This document shows positions 7,872-15,318 of a stretch of DNA of 26,003 nt, one piece after another. The notes under the pieces are model-generated. The model ran no database searches. It saw only the letters and a program-made list of their open reading frames with translations, and was not told where the DNA came from. Both the position numbers and the translations under genes were made by a program. Origin of the DNA: Clostridiaceae bacterium (GTDB lineage: Bacteria > Bacillota > Clostridia > Oscillospirales > Acutalibacteraceae); the NCBI GenBank assembly GCA_016297645.1, contig JAEDGF010000025.1, positions 1 through 26,003 on the forward strand. The letters are read 5' to 3'. The first letter of the stretch is position 1. Each line of letters starts with the position of its first letter.

Positions 7872-8573
7872 TTACAGGGGCTGAACATCCTGTGATGTAC
7901 CCCAAACGGTAACTTCTTCAATAACCACCTTGTCGGGCTGGCTCGCACAATAGTAAACTGCATTTGCGATGTCGGTCGCTTTAAGCGATTCCTCAACCTC
8001 GCCTATGCCGGAATTATGCTGGAAACCGGTGCTTGCCTGACCGGGCATTACGCAGCTGACTCTTACACCGTAAGGTCTTAACTCTGCATACAAGCCCTTT
8101 GAAAAGCTGAGAAGTCCCGCCTTTGCGCAGCCGTAAACAGTCCATGCTGCCCACTGATGACGAGCGCAGATAGAAGAAATGTTAACTATAACGCCGTCCT
8201 TCTGCTCTTTCATAATGGGAGCAAATATTTTCGAGCCGTAAATCGCGCTTGTAAGATTGAGCGCAATTATCTTGTCGATATTTTCTTTTGTCTGGTCGAC
8301 CGTATCAACAATGCTGATTCCCGCACCGGCATTATTGACGAGGATATCTATTCCGCCGAAATCCTTTACGATCTCATCGCGGACTTCTTCCCAGCGATCA
8401 TAATCTGTAACATCAAGCGTATAGCCCTTATCAAAACCGTATTTCTCAACGCAGGCGCTTACTTTTTCGGGATTTCTCGAAGCGATAATTACCGTGTAGC
8501 CTTTTTCCTTGAACAGCTTTGCCGTTTCAAGACCGTAACCGTTTGTCGCACCCGTTATAAGAACTCTTTTCAT
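7872..8573 (-). CDS. Short-chain dehydrogenase/reductase, YdfG-like
   Basis: A 233-residue classical SDR oxidoreductase with a Rossmann fold. The cofactor motif is TGATNGYG (7-14); R33 in ASRNPEK suggests a preference for NADP(H). LDV at 53-55 and NNAG at 80-83 are in place, and the catalytic set is S133 or S134, Y147 and K151 (YGCAK). The C-terminal stretch with AVYYCASQP resembles YdfG-type 3-hydroxy-acid dehydrogenases and the related sulfoacetaldehyde reductases. It starts 21 bases after the regulator gene with a GAGAGG site and ends 21 bases before the glycyl-radical enzyme, so it probably makes that enzyme's substrate or reduces its product. Confidence 0.88.
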   Translation of the reverse strand: MKRVLITGATNGYGLETAKLFKEKGYTVIIASRNPEKVSACVEKYGFDKGYTLDVTDYDRWEEVRDEIVKDFGGIDILVNNAGAGISIVDTVDQTKENIDKIIALNLTSAIYGSKIFAPIMKEQKDGVIVNISSICARHQWAAWTVYGCAKAGLLSFSKGLYAELRPYGVRVSCVMPGQASTGFQHNSGIGEVEESLKATDIANAVYYCASQPDKVVIEEVTVWGTSQDVQPL

Positions 8574-8594
8574 TGTAAAAACCTCTCTTTAAGT

Positions 8595-9368
8595 TTATTT
8601 TTCAAAGCCGAGAGCAGCCGAAATATCCTGTGCGGCTCTCATCACAAGCGGAATAAACTCTTTTTCCTTTTCCGAATCAACGCGATAGACCGGATACATT
8701 ACATCTATGCCTGCAATGCATTTGCAGTCGGCAGCGAAAACAGGAGCGCCCACGCAGCGCAGGCCGCGCATATACTCCTCCCTGTCTACGGAATACATAT
8801 CGTGGCGTATCGTACAAAGCTCTCTCCGGAGCGCCGTTTCGTCCGTGATCGTATTCTCGGTCAGTCTAACAAGTCCGCCGCTCACCGCCATATCAAGCTC
8901 CTCCGGCAGCAAAAATGCAAGAATACACTTTGCCGCAGCCGAACAGTGCGGATAAATCACCGAACAGGTTTCGACATGGATTCTTATGGGTTCGTCCGTT
9001 TCTACCTGATCGCATATCACCGCCTTATCGCCGCCGAGCGTGATAAGCTGAACCGATTCGCCGGTTTCGCGCATCAATCTTTCAAGGAAAGGACGGGCAA
9101 CATTATTCACGGTCATTCTGCGTTCGGCTGCTTTTCCTATTTTGTAGAACTTGCTCCCGATAGCATAAAAACCGCTTTTTGCATCGGCTTCAAGATAACC
9201 GTGCTCGCGGAGTACGCCGCAGATACGGTATACGGTGTTAACGGGACTGTTTGTAAGGCGCGAGATCTCATTCAGAGAATAGCCGCCGCCGGAGTCAGCC
9301 AAAAGTTCGATTATGGAAAGCATTTTTTCAACGGCAGGTGCCGAAAATTTCTGTTCCGTGTTGCTCAT
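8595..9368 (-). CDS. IclR-family transcriptional regulator
   Basis: A 257-residue IclR-type regulator. Residues about 10-65 form the winged helix-turn-helix (SLNEISRLTNSPVNTVYRI as recognition region), and about 80-250 the ligand-binding domain, with IlcR-like features such as a PHCSAAAKCILAF segment and GIDVMYP near the end. IclR proteins usually answer to small organic acids or aromatics and control the adjacent catabolic operon. It is the first gene of the glycyl-radical operon and probably controls itself and the genes behind it. GGGAG touches the ATG with almost no spacing, so translation may be weak or the start may differ slightly. Confidence 0.9.
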   Translation of the reverse strand: MSNTEQKFSAPAVEKMLSIIELLADSGGGYSLNEISRLTNSPVNTVYRICGVLREHGYLEADAKSGFYAIGSKFYKIGKAAERRMTVNNVARPFLERLMRETGESVQLITLGGDKAVICDQVETDEPIRIHVETCSVIYPHCSAAAKCILAFLLPEELDMAVSGGLVRLTENTITDETALRRELCTIRHDMYSVDREEYMRGLRCVGAPVFAADCKCIAGIDVMYPVYRVDSEKEKEFIPLVMRAAQDISAALGFEK

Positions 9369-9379
9369 CTCCCTTTTTA

Positions 9380-9422
9380 TTCCATATACAGAATATCATA
9401 CCACATATAGAATAATCAATAA
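9380..9422 (-). promoter_or_regulatory. Promoter and putative IclR operator of the glycyl-radical operon
   Basis: On the minus strand TTATTG (9417-9422), 16 bases, then TATGAT (9395-9400) with an extended TG (TGGTATGAT). Two similar 14-base boxes, TTCCATATACAGAA (9380-9393) and TACCACATATAGAA (9399-9412), match at 11 of 14 positions and lie 19 bases apart. One covers the spacer next to the -10, the other the likely start point, a placement suited to repression by the IclR protein. Operator function is inferred. Confidence 0.55.
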
Positions 9423-9465
9423 AAATCGTTATAATTTCGAAAAAATCTCATTTTTTCGGTTGTTT

Positions 9466-9529
9466 ACAAAAATAAACAGCGCTGCCGCGATAAGCTGCGG
9501 GAAAAAAACCCGTGCTTACACGACAGCGC
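9466..9529 (-). terminator. Terminator after the O-antigen ligase-like gene
   Basis: A long imperfect stem pairs GCGCTG (9479-9484) with CAGCGC (9524-9529), with inner TAAGC/GCTTA and CGGG/CCCG pairs around an A7 loop. On the minus strand it ends in TTTATTTTTG. It lies just beyond the stop of the membrane gene and upstream of the IclR promoter. Confidence 0.7.
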
Positions 9530-9535
9530 CGCTTT

Positions 9536-10786
9536 TTATGATTCCGGCTTTTGCTTTTTGCGTATTGTAAATTTCTTTGCTTTGCGAGGCTCACGCCTTG
9601 CCTCCGCCGTCATGACGCCCATAAGGAAAAGTCCGATTATATAGAAAGACGGAAGCGGAAGAATAAAAGGTTCGAGGAAATACTCCAAAAGAATAACGGC
9701 AAATATTATAAACACAAAAAATTTCATTTGCGTTTCCACTTTTTTCGAAAACAGCATTTTGATACCGTTTTTAACCATAACGACCGTGAAACCGCAGTAG
9801 ACGAAAAACGGGATAAATCCGCCATGATCATACAGATACAGCCAAATGTTGTGCGGTGTGCCCAGCTCTGCGGAGTGCTTTCCGCCGCCCATGTAGAAAA
9901 TTGAAAAGTCCTTCAATACATTCAGCGCATACTGATTTCGCTGCGAGCTTACAAAGCCCTCGTGAAAAATGCGATAGAAGCCGTATTCATGGAATTTTTC
10001 GTAAATTTTGTCCTTGAAAACGACGGCACATATCACGGCAGCGGCGCACAGCACCGCAATACTCAGCGAAATTATAACGGCGGCTTTTCGATTCTTTTTT
10101 ACAAAAACGAAGTATGTAATAACCGTCCCGAGCAGTAAAAACGGGAAGAAGAAAAGAATCGTGCGCGAACCGCTCCAAAAGCTGAACGCAAGTGCGGCAA
10201 TATCAAACAAAGCGCCCAATATCTTATACGGAGCTTTCATGAAGAAAATCGAATACAGTCCGACCGTCATGGGGATAACAAGCATCATGACGACAACCGT
10301 TGCCGGTTTTACGACAAGCTCGCCGTACCAGAACGAATAGTAGAAGCGTACTTCAAGGTCGTGCGGCGTGTTGGCAAAATAGTTATAAAGTGTAAGAGCC
10401 GTGTAAAGGACATACATTACACTTATAACAATAAAGTATTTTTCGAGCAGACGGCGTTTTTCGTCGGGAGCTTTATCGTCGAAGGCGTTGCAGCCGATAA
10501 AAAACATGATAAGCGCCTGCAAATAGACATAAATCTGATAGTAAATATCGTCCGAAACGTCAAGCACGGAAAAACTGTACAAAACGGTAAAGATCGCGAA
10601 CCATATAAAAGAAGTGTCATAATACAGCTTTGAGCCGGTATAGCGCTTATACACAATAAACGCCGCGAACATAAAGACCGGTCCCCAAAAGACCGCGAAC
10701 GGAATTTCACAGACTGCCGTAAATGTAAAAAACAGGCAGCAGACATAATATGCAGTTTCTAAAATTCTGTCTTTGTTTTTAACCAT
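9536..10786 (-). CDS. O-antigen ligase/polymerase-like membrane protein (Wzy/WaaL type)
   Basis: About 416 residues with roughly eleven membrane segments, a lysine-rich cytoplasmic tail (KKFTIRKKQK), and a large outer loop at about 270-320. The loop carries the TPHNIWLYLYDHGG motif typical of the Wzy_C/O-antigen ligase superfamily, whose His and neighbouring residues act in glycan transfer or polymerisation. In Gram-positive bacteria such proteins polymerise capsule or exopolysaccharide repeat units from undecaprenyl carriers. I place the start at 10786, where a TAGGTG lies 7 bases upstream; an in-frame ATG at 10816 lacks a ribosome site and falls in the divergent promoter. It stands alone, 1.2 kb from the capsule-gene scar, and may be a survivor of the same locus. 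Substrate unknown. Confidence 0.78.
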   Translation of the reverse strand: MVKNKDRILETAYYVCCLFFTFTAVCEIPFAVFWGPVFMFAAFIVYKRYTGSKLYYDTSFIWFAIFTVLYSFSVLDVSDDIYYQIYVYLQALIMFFIGCNAFDDKAPDEKRRLLEKYFIVISVMYVLYTALTLYNYFANTPHDLEVRFYYSFWYGELVVKPATVVVMMLVIPMTVGLYSIFFMKAPYKILGALFDIAALAFSFWSGSRTILFFFPFLLLGTVITYFVFVKKNRKAAVIISLSIAVLCAAAVICAVVFKDKIYEKFHEYGFYRIFHEGFVSSQRNQYALNVLKDFSIFYMGGGKHSAELGTPHNIWLYLYDHGGFIPFFVYCGFTVVMVKNGIKMLFSKKVETQMKFFVFIIFAVILLEYFLEPFILPLPSFYIIGLFLMGVMTAEARREPRKAKKFTIRKKQKPES

Positions 10787-10817
10787 GGTAACACCTATAA
10801 AAAATTTGATCGGCATA

Positions 10818-10846
10818 TTGCAAAAAACCGCCGTCCGGTTTATAAT
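10818..10846 (+). promoter_or_regulatory. Sigma-70-type promoter of the glycerophosphodiesterase gene
   Basis: TTGCAA (10818-10823), exactly 17 bases, then TATAAT (10841-10846). The transcript should start near 10853, leaving about 43 bases of leader with AAGGAG at 10879-10884. Confidence 0.82.
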
Positions 10847-10895
10847 GCAGATGAAGCAAAAGCTTCAAGAAAAACATTAAGGAGATGCGAAAGCA

Positions 10896-11615
10896 ATGGA
10901 TACAATAAAGGTTCAATCGGGCAAAACGCTCATGATAGCCCACAGAGGACTCAGCGGCATCGAGCTTGAAAACACGAATACGGCATTTATCGCCGCCGGC
11001 AACAGGAGCCATTACGGCATAGAAACGGATGTTCACAAGACCTCCGACGGAAAATTCGTAGTGTTCCATGACGACACCACCGGTCGTCTTTGCGCCGAAG
11101 ATGTACGCGTTGAGGAAACTCCGTTTGACTCGCTGAGAGCCTTGAAGCTGCACACTGCCGACGGTGACGAGAGCCGCCCCGAGCTGCGAATACCCACTCT
11201 CAAAGAATACATAAATACCTGCAAGAGATATGAAAAAACAGCCGTGCTCGAACTCAAAAACGAATTCACCTCTGAGGAGATCGCCGCCATTTGCGCCGAA
11301 ATCGACGAGTGCGAATACTTCGATAAAATGGTTTTCATTTCCTTCTGCTTCGAAAACCTTGTAAGACTCAGAGAGCTGCGTCCGGCAACTACCGTGCAGT
11401 TTTTGACGGACAAATATGACGACAGCCTGCCCGAAACGCTTTCAAAGCATGACTTCGACCTTGACATTCTCTATACGGAGCTTACGGCAGAAAACATGAG
11501 GACGCTTCACAAAGCCGGCGTAAAAATTAACTGCTGGACCTGCAACGACAAGAGTGCTGCCGAGTACCTTATAAAGAACGGAATAGACTATATAACATCA
11601 AACATTCTTGAATAA
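10896..11615 (+). CDS. Glycerophosphodiester phosphodiesterase
   Basis: A 239-residue cytosolic GDPD-family TIM barrel that splits glycerophosphodiesters to glycerol-3-phosphate and an alcohol. The active site reads H16-R17 (IAHRG), E25-N26-T27, E43 and D45 (ETDV) and H58 (VFHDD), the full family set of acid/base and metal ligands. LELK near residue 119 and NCWT near residue 217 are later barrel strands. There is no signal peptide, so it acts on imported or internally made diesters. AAGGAG lies 11 bases before the ATG. It is a single-gene unit with its own promoter and terminator; it may help recycle phospholipid or teichoic acid headgroups. Confidence 0.93.
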   Translation: MDTIKVQSGKTLMIAHRGLSGIELENTNTAFIAAGNRSHYGIETDVHKTSDGKFVVFHDDTTGRLCAEDVRVEETPFDSLRALKLHTADGDESRPELRIPTLKEYINTCKRYEKTAVLELKNEFTSEEIAAICAEIDECEYFDKMVFISFCFENLVRLRELRPATTVQFLTDKYDDSLPETLSKHDFDLDILYTELTAENMRTLHKAGVKINCWTCNDKSAAEYLIKNGIDYITSNILE

Positions 11616-11636
11616 TAAATAACAAAAATATCCGCC

Positions 11637-11672
11637 GGGGCTGTAAAAACTCGTTTTTACAGCCCCGTTTTT
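11637..11672 (+). terminator. Terminator of the glycerophosphodiesterase gene
   Basis: GGGGCTGTAAAAA pairs perfectly with TTTTTACAGCCCC around a four-base CTCG loop, followed by GTTTTTC. It begins about 20 bases after the stop codon. Confidence 0.9.
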
Positions 11673-11815
11673 CATGGGATAAGAAATCATTCCGTGAAAA
11701 ATTTTCCGGCATACAAAACACCAGACGGAAAACTCGCCGCAGACCGCAAAAATATTCAAAGCAAATAAACCGACCCTTAAACACCGATAAAGCCGCCATA
11801 TGAATAATCGGTCTT
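11673..11815. other. Non-coding remainder beside the capsule-gene scar
   Basis: No open frame with a ribosome site is visible on either strand. A weak inverted repeat ACCGAT/ATCGGT (11783-11788, 11807-11812) lies just past the stop of the Wzz-like remnant. The next gene of a usual capsule operon, a tyrosine kinase, could not be recognised here. Confidence 0.4.
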
Positions 11816-12055
11816 TCAGACTTGGGGAAATTTGTTCTTTTTACCGAAAAACGATTTCAGCGTTTTATTTTTTCTCTCATGGTACATCGTAAAAAAAACA
11901 TCAAGAAGAAGTGCGTCCTTGACTGCGTCCTCGGTTTTTACGGTATCCCCCATAACCGAGAGAAATACAATTATTATAAGCGCGAAGCCGGACAAGACCG
12001 GAACCGTCTTTTTCACCGTTGCGGAAAATGATATCGAATTATCGGGCGCGAACGG
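11816..12055 (-). pseudogene. C-terminal remnant of a Wzz/CpsC-type chain-length regulator
   Basis: About 79 codons in the frame running from 12055 to the stop at 11816 resemble the end of polysaccharide co-polymerases. They read as a proline-containing APDNSIS segment, one hydrophobic helix (VLSGFALIIIVFLSVM), then GDTVKTEDAVKDALLLDVFF, which matches the family pattern DDTIKTEEDVEKYLGLPVLG. A basic tail ends at FPQV. The periplasmic body and first membrane helix are missing. It is out of frame with the phosphatase remnant ahead of it. A GTG at 12016 overlaps the TGA of that remnant (GTGA), so a 66-residue membrane peptide might still be made by re-initiation. The resemblance was read by eye and rests mainly on the DTVKTED segment. 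Confidence 0.62.
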
Positions 12056-12117
12056 AACGCGAATGATGCAGCTCCGTCGTCAATATTCGGTATTATGTGG
12101 GAATGAATATCAATCAA
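12013..12117 (-). pseudogene. N-terminal remnant of a CpsB/YwqE-type PHP tyrosine phosphatase
   Basis: From a TTG at 12117 the frame reads LIDIHSHIIPNIDDGA, which is the metal-binding opening of the PHP-type protein-tyrosine phosphatases (usually IDIHCHILPGIDDGA). After that it changes abruptly to an Arg-rich unrelated sequence and stops at 12013. A functional enzyme has about 250 residues, so over 85% is gone. CGGAG lies six to seven bases before the TTG, and an intact promoter lies further upstream. An in-frame ATG at 12144 is also possible. In capsule operons this gene directly precedes the Wzz/CpsC gene, the order seen here. Confidence 0.68.
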
Positions 12118-12147
12118 AGCGTTTCTCCGAAAAAAATTCTTCATATT

Positions 12148-12176
12148 ATTGTATCATAAATAAAAACTGTTTTCAA
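12148..12176 (-). promoter_or_regulatory. Surviving promoter of the deleted capsule locus
   Basis: On the minus strand TTGAAA (12171-12176), 17 bases, TACAAT (12148-12153) with an extended TG (TGATACAAT). It points into the truncated phosphatase frame. Confidence 0.7.
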
Positions 12177-12211
12177 TATCAATCACATAACAAATAATGA
12201 CAATTTTCAGA

Positions 12212-12249
12212 GAAAAAAAAACAACGCTCCCGGGGTTCATTCCGAAAGC
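12212..12249 (-). terminator. Terminator of the BceAB-like operon
   Basis: On the minus strand GCTTTCGG pairs with CCGGGAGC (eight pairs, two G-T) around an eight-base loop, followed by GTTG and a long T run (A run 12212-12221 on the plus strand). It lies about 100 bases after the permease stop. Confidence 0.72.
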
Positions 12250-12351
12250 ACTGTTTTGTGGAATATCAAAAAATTCGGGTTAAATCAATTTTTTTACGGG
12301 CATTATTCAAAGCGCCGTGCTTTGCCTTTCAGGCTGTATTGCTTTTTCTGT

Positions 12352-14412
12352 TCAGTCTGTACTCGCACCGCTAACTATTTTGTAGTAGGCATTGGAGGTT
12401 ATTTTGTAAGCTATGGCGTAAATGACCGCAAATCCGATGAAGCTTATAACAGTCGTCTGTGCAAACAGCATAACATTGCGGATGTTGAACAGCGCCAGCA
12501 GCTTATTTATTATCGGGAACGCGAACGCAAGGTGTATTCCGGCTGCGAGAAGCGGAAAGCAGAAAACGGAGATAAGCTGCGAGTTGATGTTCTTTCTTAT
12601 TTCGCGCGAGGTCATACCGACATTCTTCATAATCGTGAAACGGGCTGCGTCCTCGTATCCTTCCGAAATCTGTTTGTAGTATATTATAAGGACTGCTGCG
12701 GCGATAAAGACGATGCTGAGCATTATTCCTATAAACAGGACCGAACCGTAGGTTGCGTAAAAATCATTTCTGTTGGCAGTACGCGACTCGATGGTGCATC
12801 TCACATATGAGTAATCGTTTTTCATACCGTCCTCGACCATTTTTTCAGCGAGAGCGTCCTCGACCGCAAGCTGCTGCTCGTCGCGCAGGTTTGTGTCAAA
12901 AGAATAGCTCCACCTGAAAGAAACCACGCGTTCACTGCTTTCCTCCTCGTAATAATCGGCTGCTTTAACAAACTGCGAAACATCGTTTACAAACAAAAGC
13001 GCACTCGGAAGTACATCCATTGTCATGTCGCCGTTGGGGTCAAAGTCTGTTACCTGCTGTCTGACGGATAATTTATACCCGTTCTCAAAATGCAATTCGC
13101 TTACATCCAGCTTTCGTCTGTAAGCCGCCACAAGACATTCGTTATCGGAAAGAGTTATGTTTTTGCCGGTAAATCTGTTGTAGTCCGATACGGGAACGAC
13201 ATAAACCAGGCAGGTTTTATCCGACTGGGCGAGCATATCGGAGGAGTACCCGTTAAGAGTATCCGGATTTGTATATATATTGTTACCGTCGATAAGCGAC
13301 GCGATCTTTACCGAACGCATTTCGGCAACATTGTTGATTTCGGCGCCTTTTTCCTTTGCCGTGGCGATTACGGCATCGCGCAGCTTGTCTATTTCGCTGT
13401 CCTCTATGGCGTTAATGCCGCTCAGAGCAAATTCCGTGTTAATTTCTCTCGGGTATCTTGTTCTGAGAGCATCCTCCGCACCTACGAAAAGGCAGGAGGC
13501 GGACGAGATCATGACAAGAACCATTGTCGCCAAAATACAGATAGAAGCAAGTCCGGCACCGTTTCTTTTCATTCTGTAAGTCATTGACGAAACCGATACA
13601 AAATGATTGGGTTTATAATAGTATTTTTTGCTGTTCTGCAAAAGCTTGCATATAAGAACCGAACCGGAGATAAAGAGAAGATAGGTCGCAATAATTACGC
13701 CTATAACATCGCCGAAAAATACTGTGAGCGCCGAGAGAGGGTCGTTTATCGTAACTGCGATATAGTAGCATACCGCAAGCCCGGCGAAGCCGAGAATACC
13801 GAGCACCCAGTTCGCCTTGGGAGCCTTTTCGCCTTTGTTTTCGCTTTTAAGAAGCGAAACCGTATCCGCAAATTTAATCTGACGAAACGAGTTGAGAAAA
13901 AGAAGGACGAAAATGACCGCAAACGACACAATCGTTACGCCGAGGCTTTCAAACGAAACGGAGAAGGAATACGAGATATCTCCGCCGATTATTTTAACAA
14001 GCCCCGCTTCGGCAAGCTTTGAAAACACAATTCCGAAAATACAGCCGAACAAAACAGAAACCGCGAACACGAAAAGGTTTTCGAGCAGAAGAAGGTATGA
14101 TATATTTTTTCGGTTCATACCGAGAACACTGTAAAGGCCGAATTCCTTTTTACGGCGCTTCATCAAAAACGAATTCGTGTAAAAGAGAAACAGGCAGGCA
14201 AAAACCGCGATAACTCTGCTGCCGAGCATCATACAGACGGAAATTGTTTCCGCGCCCGGCATGAACTTAATACTGTCCGAATACTGCAAAAAAGAAGCGA
14301 TATAGTGCATCGTGACCATTCCGACGCAGGTCAGAATGTACGGAATATACAGACGGCTGTTCTTTTTCATGCCGTCAAAGGCAAGCTTAGGATAAAAAGA
14401 GGCGTTCATCAC
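12352..14412 (-). CDS. BceB-type ABC transporter permease (FtsX-like)
   Basis: The 686-residue permease has the BceB layout: ten predicted membrane helices with a large outer domain of about 230 residues between helices 7 and 8 (about 318-555), and FtsX-type cores at each end. Conserved cytoplasmic loops read KEFGLYSVLGMNRKNI near residue 90 and RFTIMKNVGMTSREI near residue 600, the coupling helices to the ATPase. In Bce systems the outer domain senses and frees lipid II-cycle targets from peptide antibiotics and signals directly to the BceS kinase. The start overlaps the ATPase stop by four bases (ATGA). It is the last gene of the operon. Resistance spectrum cannot be told from sequence. Confidence 0.9.
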   Translation of the reverse strand: MMNASFYPKLAFDGMKKNSRLYIPYILTCVGMVTMHYIASFLQYSDSIKFMPGAETISVCMMLGSRVIAVFACLFLFYTNSFLMKRRKKEFGLYSVLGMNRKNISYLLLLENLFVFAVSVLFGCIFGIVFSKLAEAGLVKIIGGDISYSFSVSFESLGVTIVSFAVIFVLLFLNSFRQIKFADTVSLLKSENKGEKAPKANWVLGILGFAGLAVCYYIAVTINDPLSALTVFFGDVIGVIIATYLLFISGSVLICKLLQNSKKYYYKPNHFVSVSSMTYRMKRNGAGLASICILATMVLVMISSASCLFVGAEDALRTRYPREINTEFALSGINAIEDSEIDKLRDAVIATAKEKGAEINNVAEMRSVKIASLIDGNNIYTNPDTLNGYSSDMLAQSDKTCLVYVVPVSDYNRFTGKNITLSDNECLVAAYRRKLDVSELHFENGYKLSVRQQVTDFDPNGDMTMDVLPSALLFVNDVSQFVKAADYYEEESSERVVSFRWSYSFDTNLRDEQQLAVEDALAEKMVEDGMKNDYSYVRCTIESRTANRNDFYATYGSVLFIGIMLSIVFIAAAVLIIYYKQISEGYEDAARFTIMKNVGMTSREIRKNINSQLISVFCFPLLAAGIHLAFAFPIINKLLALFNIRNVMLFAQTTVISFIGFAVIYAIAYKITSNAYYKIVSGASTD

Positions 14413-15170
14413 TCATCGCCTCCCGTTGCAAGAAGTGTAAGCGTGTCGGATATCTTCTGATAGAACTGTTCGTTTGAATCGGCTCCGCGGTAAAGCTGAT
14501 GGAAAACCTCGCCGTCCTTTATGAACAGGACGCGGTTTGCAACGCTTGCCGCTTTAACGGAGTGAGTGACCATGATCACTGTGTGCCCGTCCGCGTTTAT
14601 CTCTGTAAACAGACGGAGAAGCTCATCCGAGGATTTCGAGTCGAGTGCACCGGTCGGTTCGTCGGCAAGAATAAGCTTCGGGTCGGTTATGACCGCTCTC
14701 GCAACGGCTGCACGCTGCTTCTGACCGCCCGAAACCTCATAGGGGTACTTTTTGAGAAGCTCTTCAATTCCGAGCCGCGCTGCGATCGGTTTAAGACGAA
14801 TGCTCATTTCGCGGTAGCTCTTACCGGCAAGAACGAGCGGAAGAAAGATATTGTCTTCAAGTGTGAAGGTATCAAGGAGGTTAAACTCCTGAAATACGAA
14901 GCCGAGATTGTCGCGTCTGAAAGCGGCGGTATCGTTTTCTTTTACGGTCGAAAAATCGATACCGTCAAGCGTTACGCTTCCCGAGGTCGGCTTATCTATC
15001 GCCGCGAGAATATTCAGAAGTGTTGTTTTTCCGCTTCCGGACTCGCCCATTATCGCTACGAATTCGCTCTGTTCAACATTGAAGTTCACATTTTTCAAGG
15101 CTTCGACGGAGTTCGCACCGCCTCTGCCGGCATAAATCTTTTTAAGTCCTTTTACTTCGAGATAACTCAT
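14409..15170 (-). CDS. BceA-type ABC transporter ATP-binding protein
   Basis: The 253-residue ATPase powers the neighbouring permease. Walker A is GESGSGKTT (42-50), Q-loop Q94 in FQEFN, ABC signature VSGGQ (146-150), Walker B LILADE with catalytic E171, D-loop GALD and H-loop H203 (THS). The N-terminal VKGLKKIYAGRGG and the LGFVFQEFNLLDTFTLEDN segment fit the MacB/LolD/BceA group that works with FtsX-like permeases. AAGGAGGAAA lies just before the ATG. It has its own promoter region upstream, separate from the two-component genes, as expected if the response regulator drives it. Confidence 0.93.
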   Translation of the reverse strand: MSYLEVKGLKKIYAGRGGANSVEALKNVNFNVEQSEFVAIMGESGSGKTTLLNILAAIDKPTSGSVTLDGIDFSTVKENDTAAFRRDNLGFVFQEFNLLDTFTLEDNIFLPLVLAGKSYREMSIRLKPIAARLGIEELLKKYPYEVSGGQKQRAAVARAVITDPKLILADEPTGALDSKSSDELLRLFTEINADGHTVIMVTHSVKAASVANRVLFIKDGEVFHQLYRGADSNEQFYQKISDTLTLLATGGDE

Positions 15171-15240
15171 GGTTGTTTCCTCCTTGAAAAGTCCGGCACC
15201 GTTTCGTTTTTGTCCTGCCGGTCTTCTGTTTACGAGAGCT

Positions 15241-15246
15241 ATTATA
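15241..15246 (-). promoter_or_regulatory. Extended -10 of the bceAB-like promoter
   Basis: TGTTATAAT on the minus strand gives a perfect TATAAT with an extended TG. No good -35 is present at 16-18 bases, which fits an activator-dependent promoter. The leader to the bceA-like ATG would be about 65 bases. Confidence 0.6.
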
Positions 15247-15249
15247 ACA

Positions 15250-15294
15250 GGACGGGAAACGCGCTGCCATTCAAGTGGCTTACATTTCCCGTCC
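15250..15294 (-). repeat. Ten-base inverted repeat directly upstream of the bceA-like -10
   Basis: GGACGGGAAA (15250-15259) and TTTCCCGTCC (15285-15294) are perfect complements. Inside, GCCA/TGGC (15266-15269, 15276-15279) can extend a stem-loop. There is no T run on either strand, so it is not a normal terminator. It covers the place where a -35 and activator contacts would be. Confidence 0.7.
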
Positions 15295-15299
15295 GCCGT

Positions 15300-15315
15300 C
15301 TTACAAAATTGTAAG
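15300..15315 (-). promoter_or_regulatory. Putative BceR-type response-regulator binding site
   Basis: CTTACAA-AA-TTGTAAG is a perfect inverted repeat and contains TTACA-N4-TGTAA, the consensus described for BceR-like regulators (TNACA-N4-TGTAA). It is centred about 60 bases upstream of the TATAAT of the bceA-like gene, right behind the kinase stop. A lone half site TTACA occurs at 15280-15284. Confidence 0.7.
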
Positions 15316-15318
15316 ATT

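Noticed and set aside
6270..7895. Long plus-strand open frame of 541 codons opposite the glycyl-radical enzyme
   Set aside because: It is antisense to a clearly conserved gene, has no family motifs, and reflects codon bias of the real frame.
8157..9410. 417-codon plus-strand frame across the SDR and IclR genes
   Set aside because: It is antisense to two conserved genes, spans their gap, and shows no motif or ribosome site.
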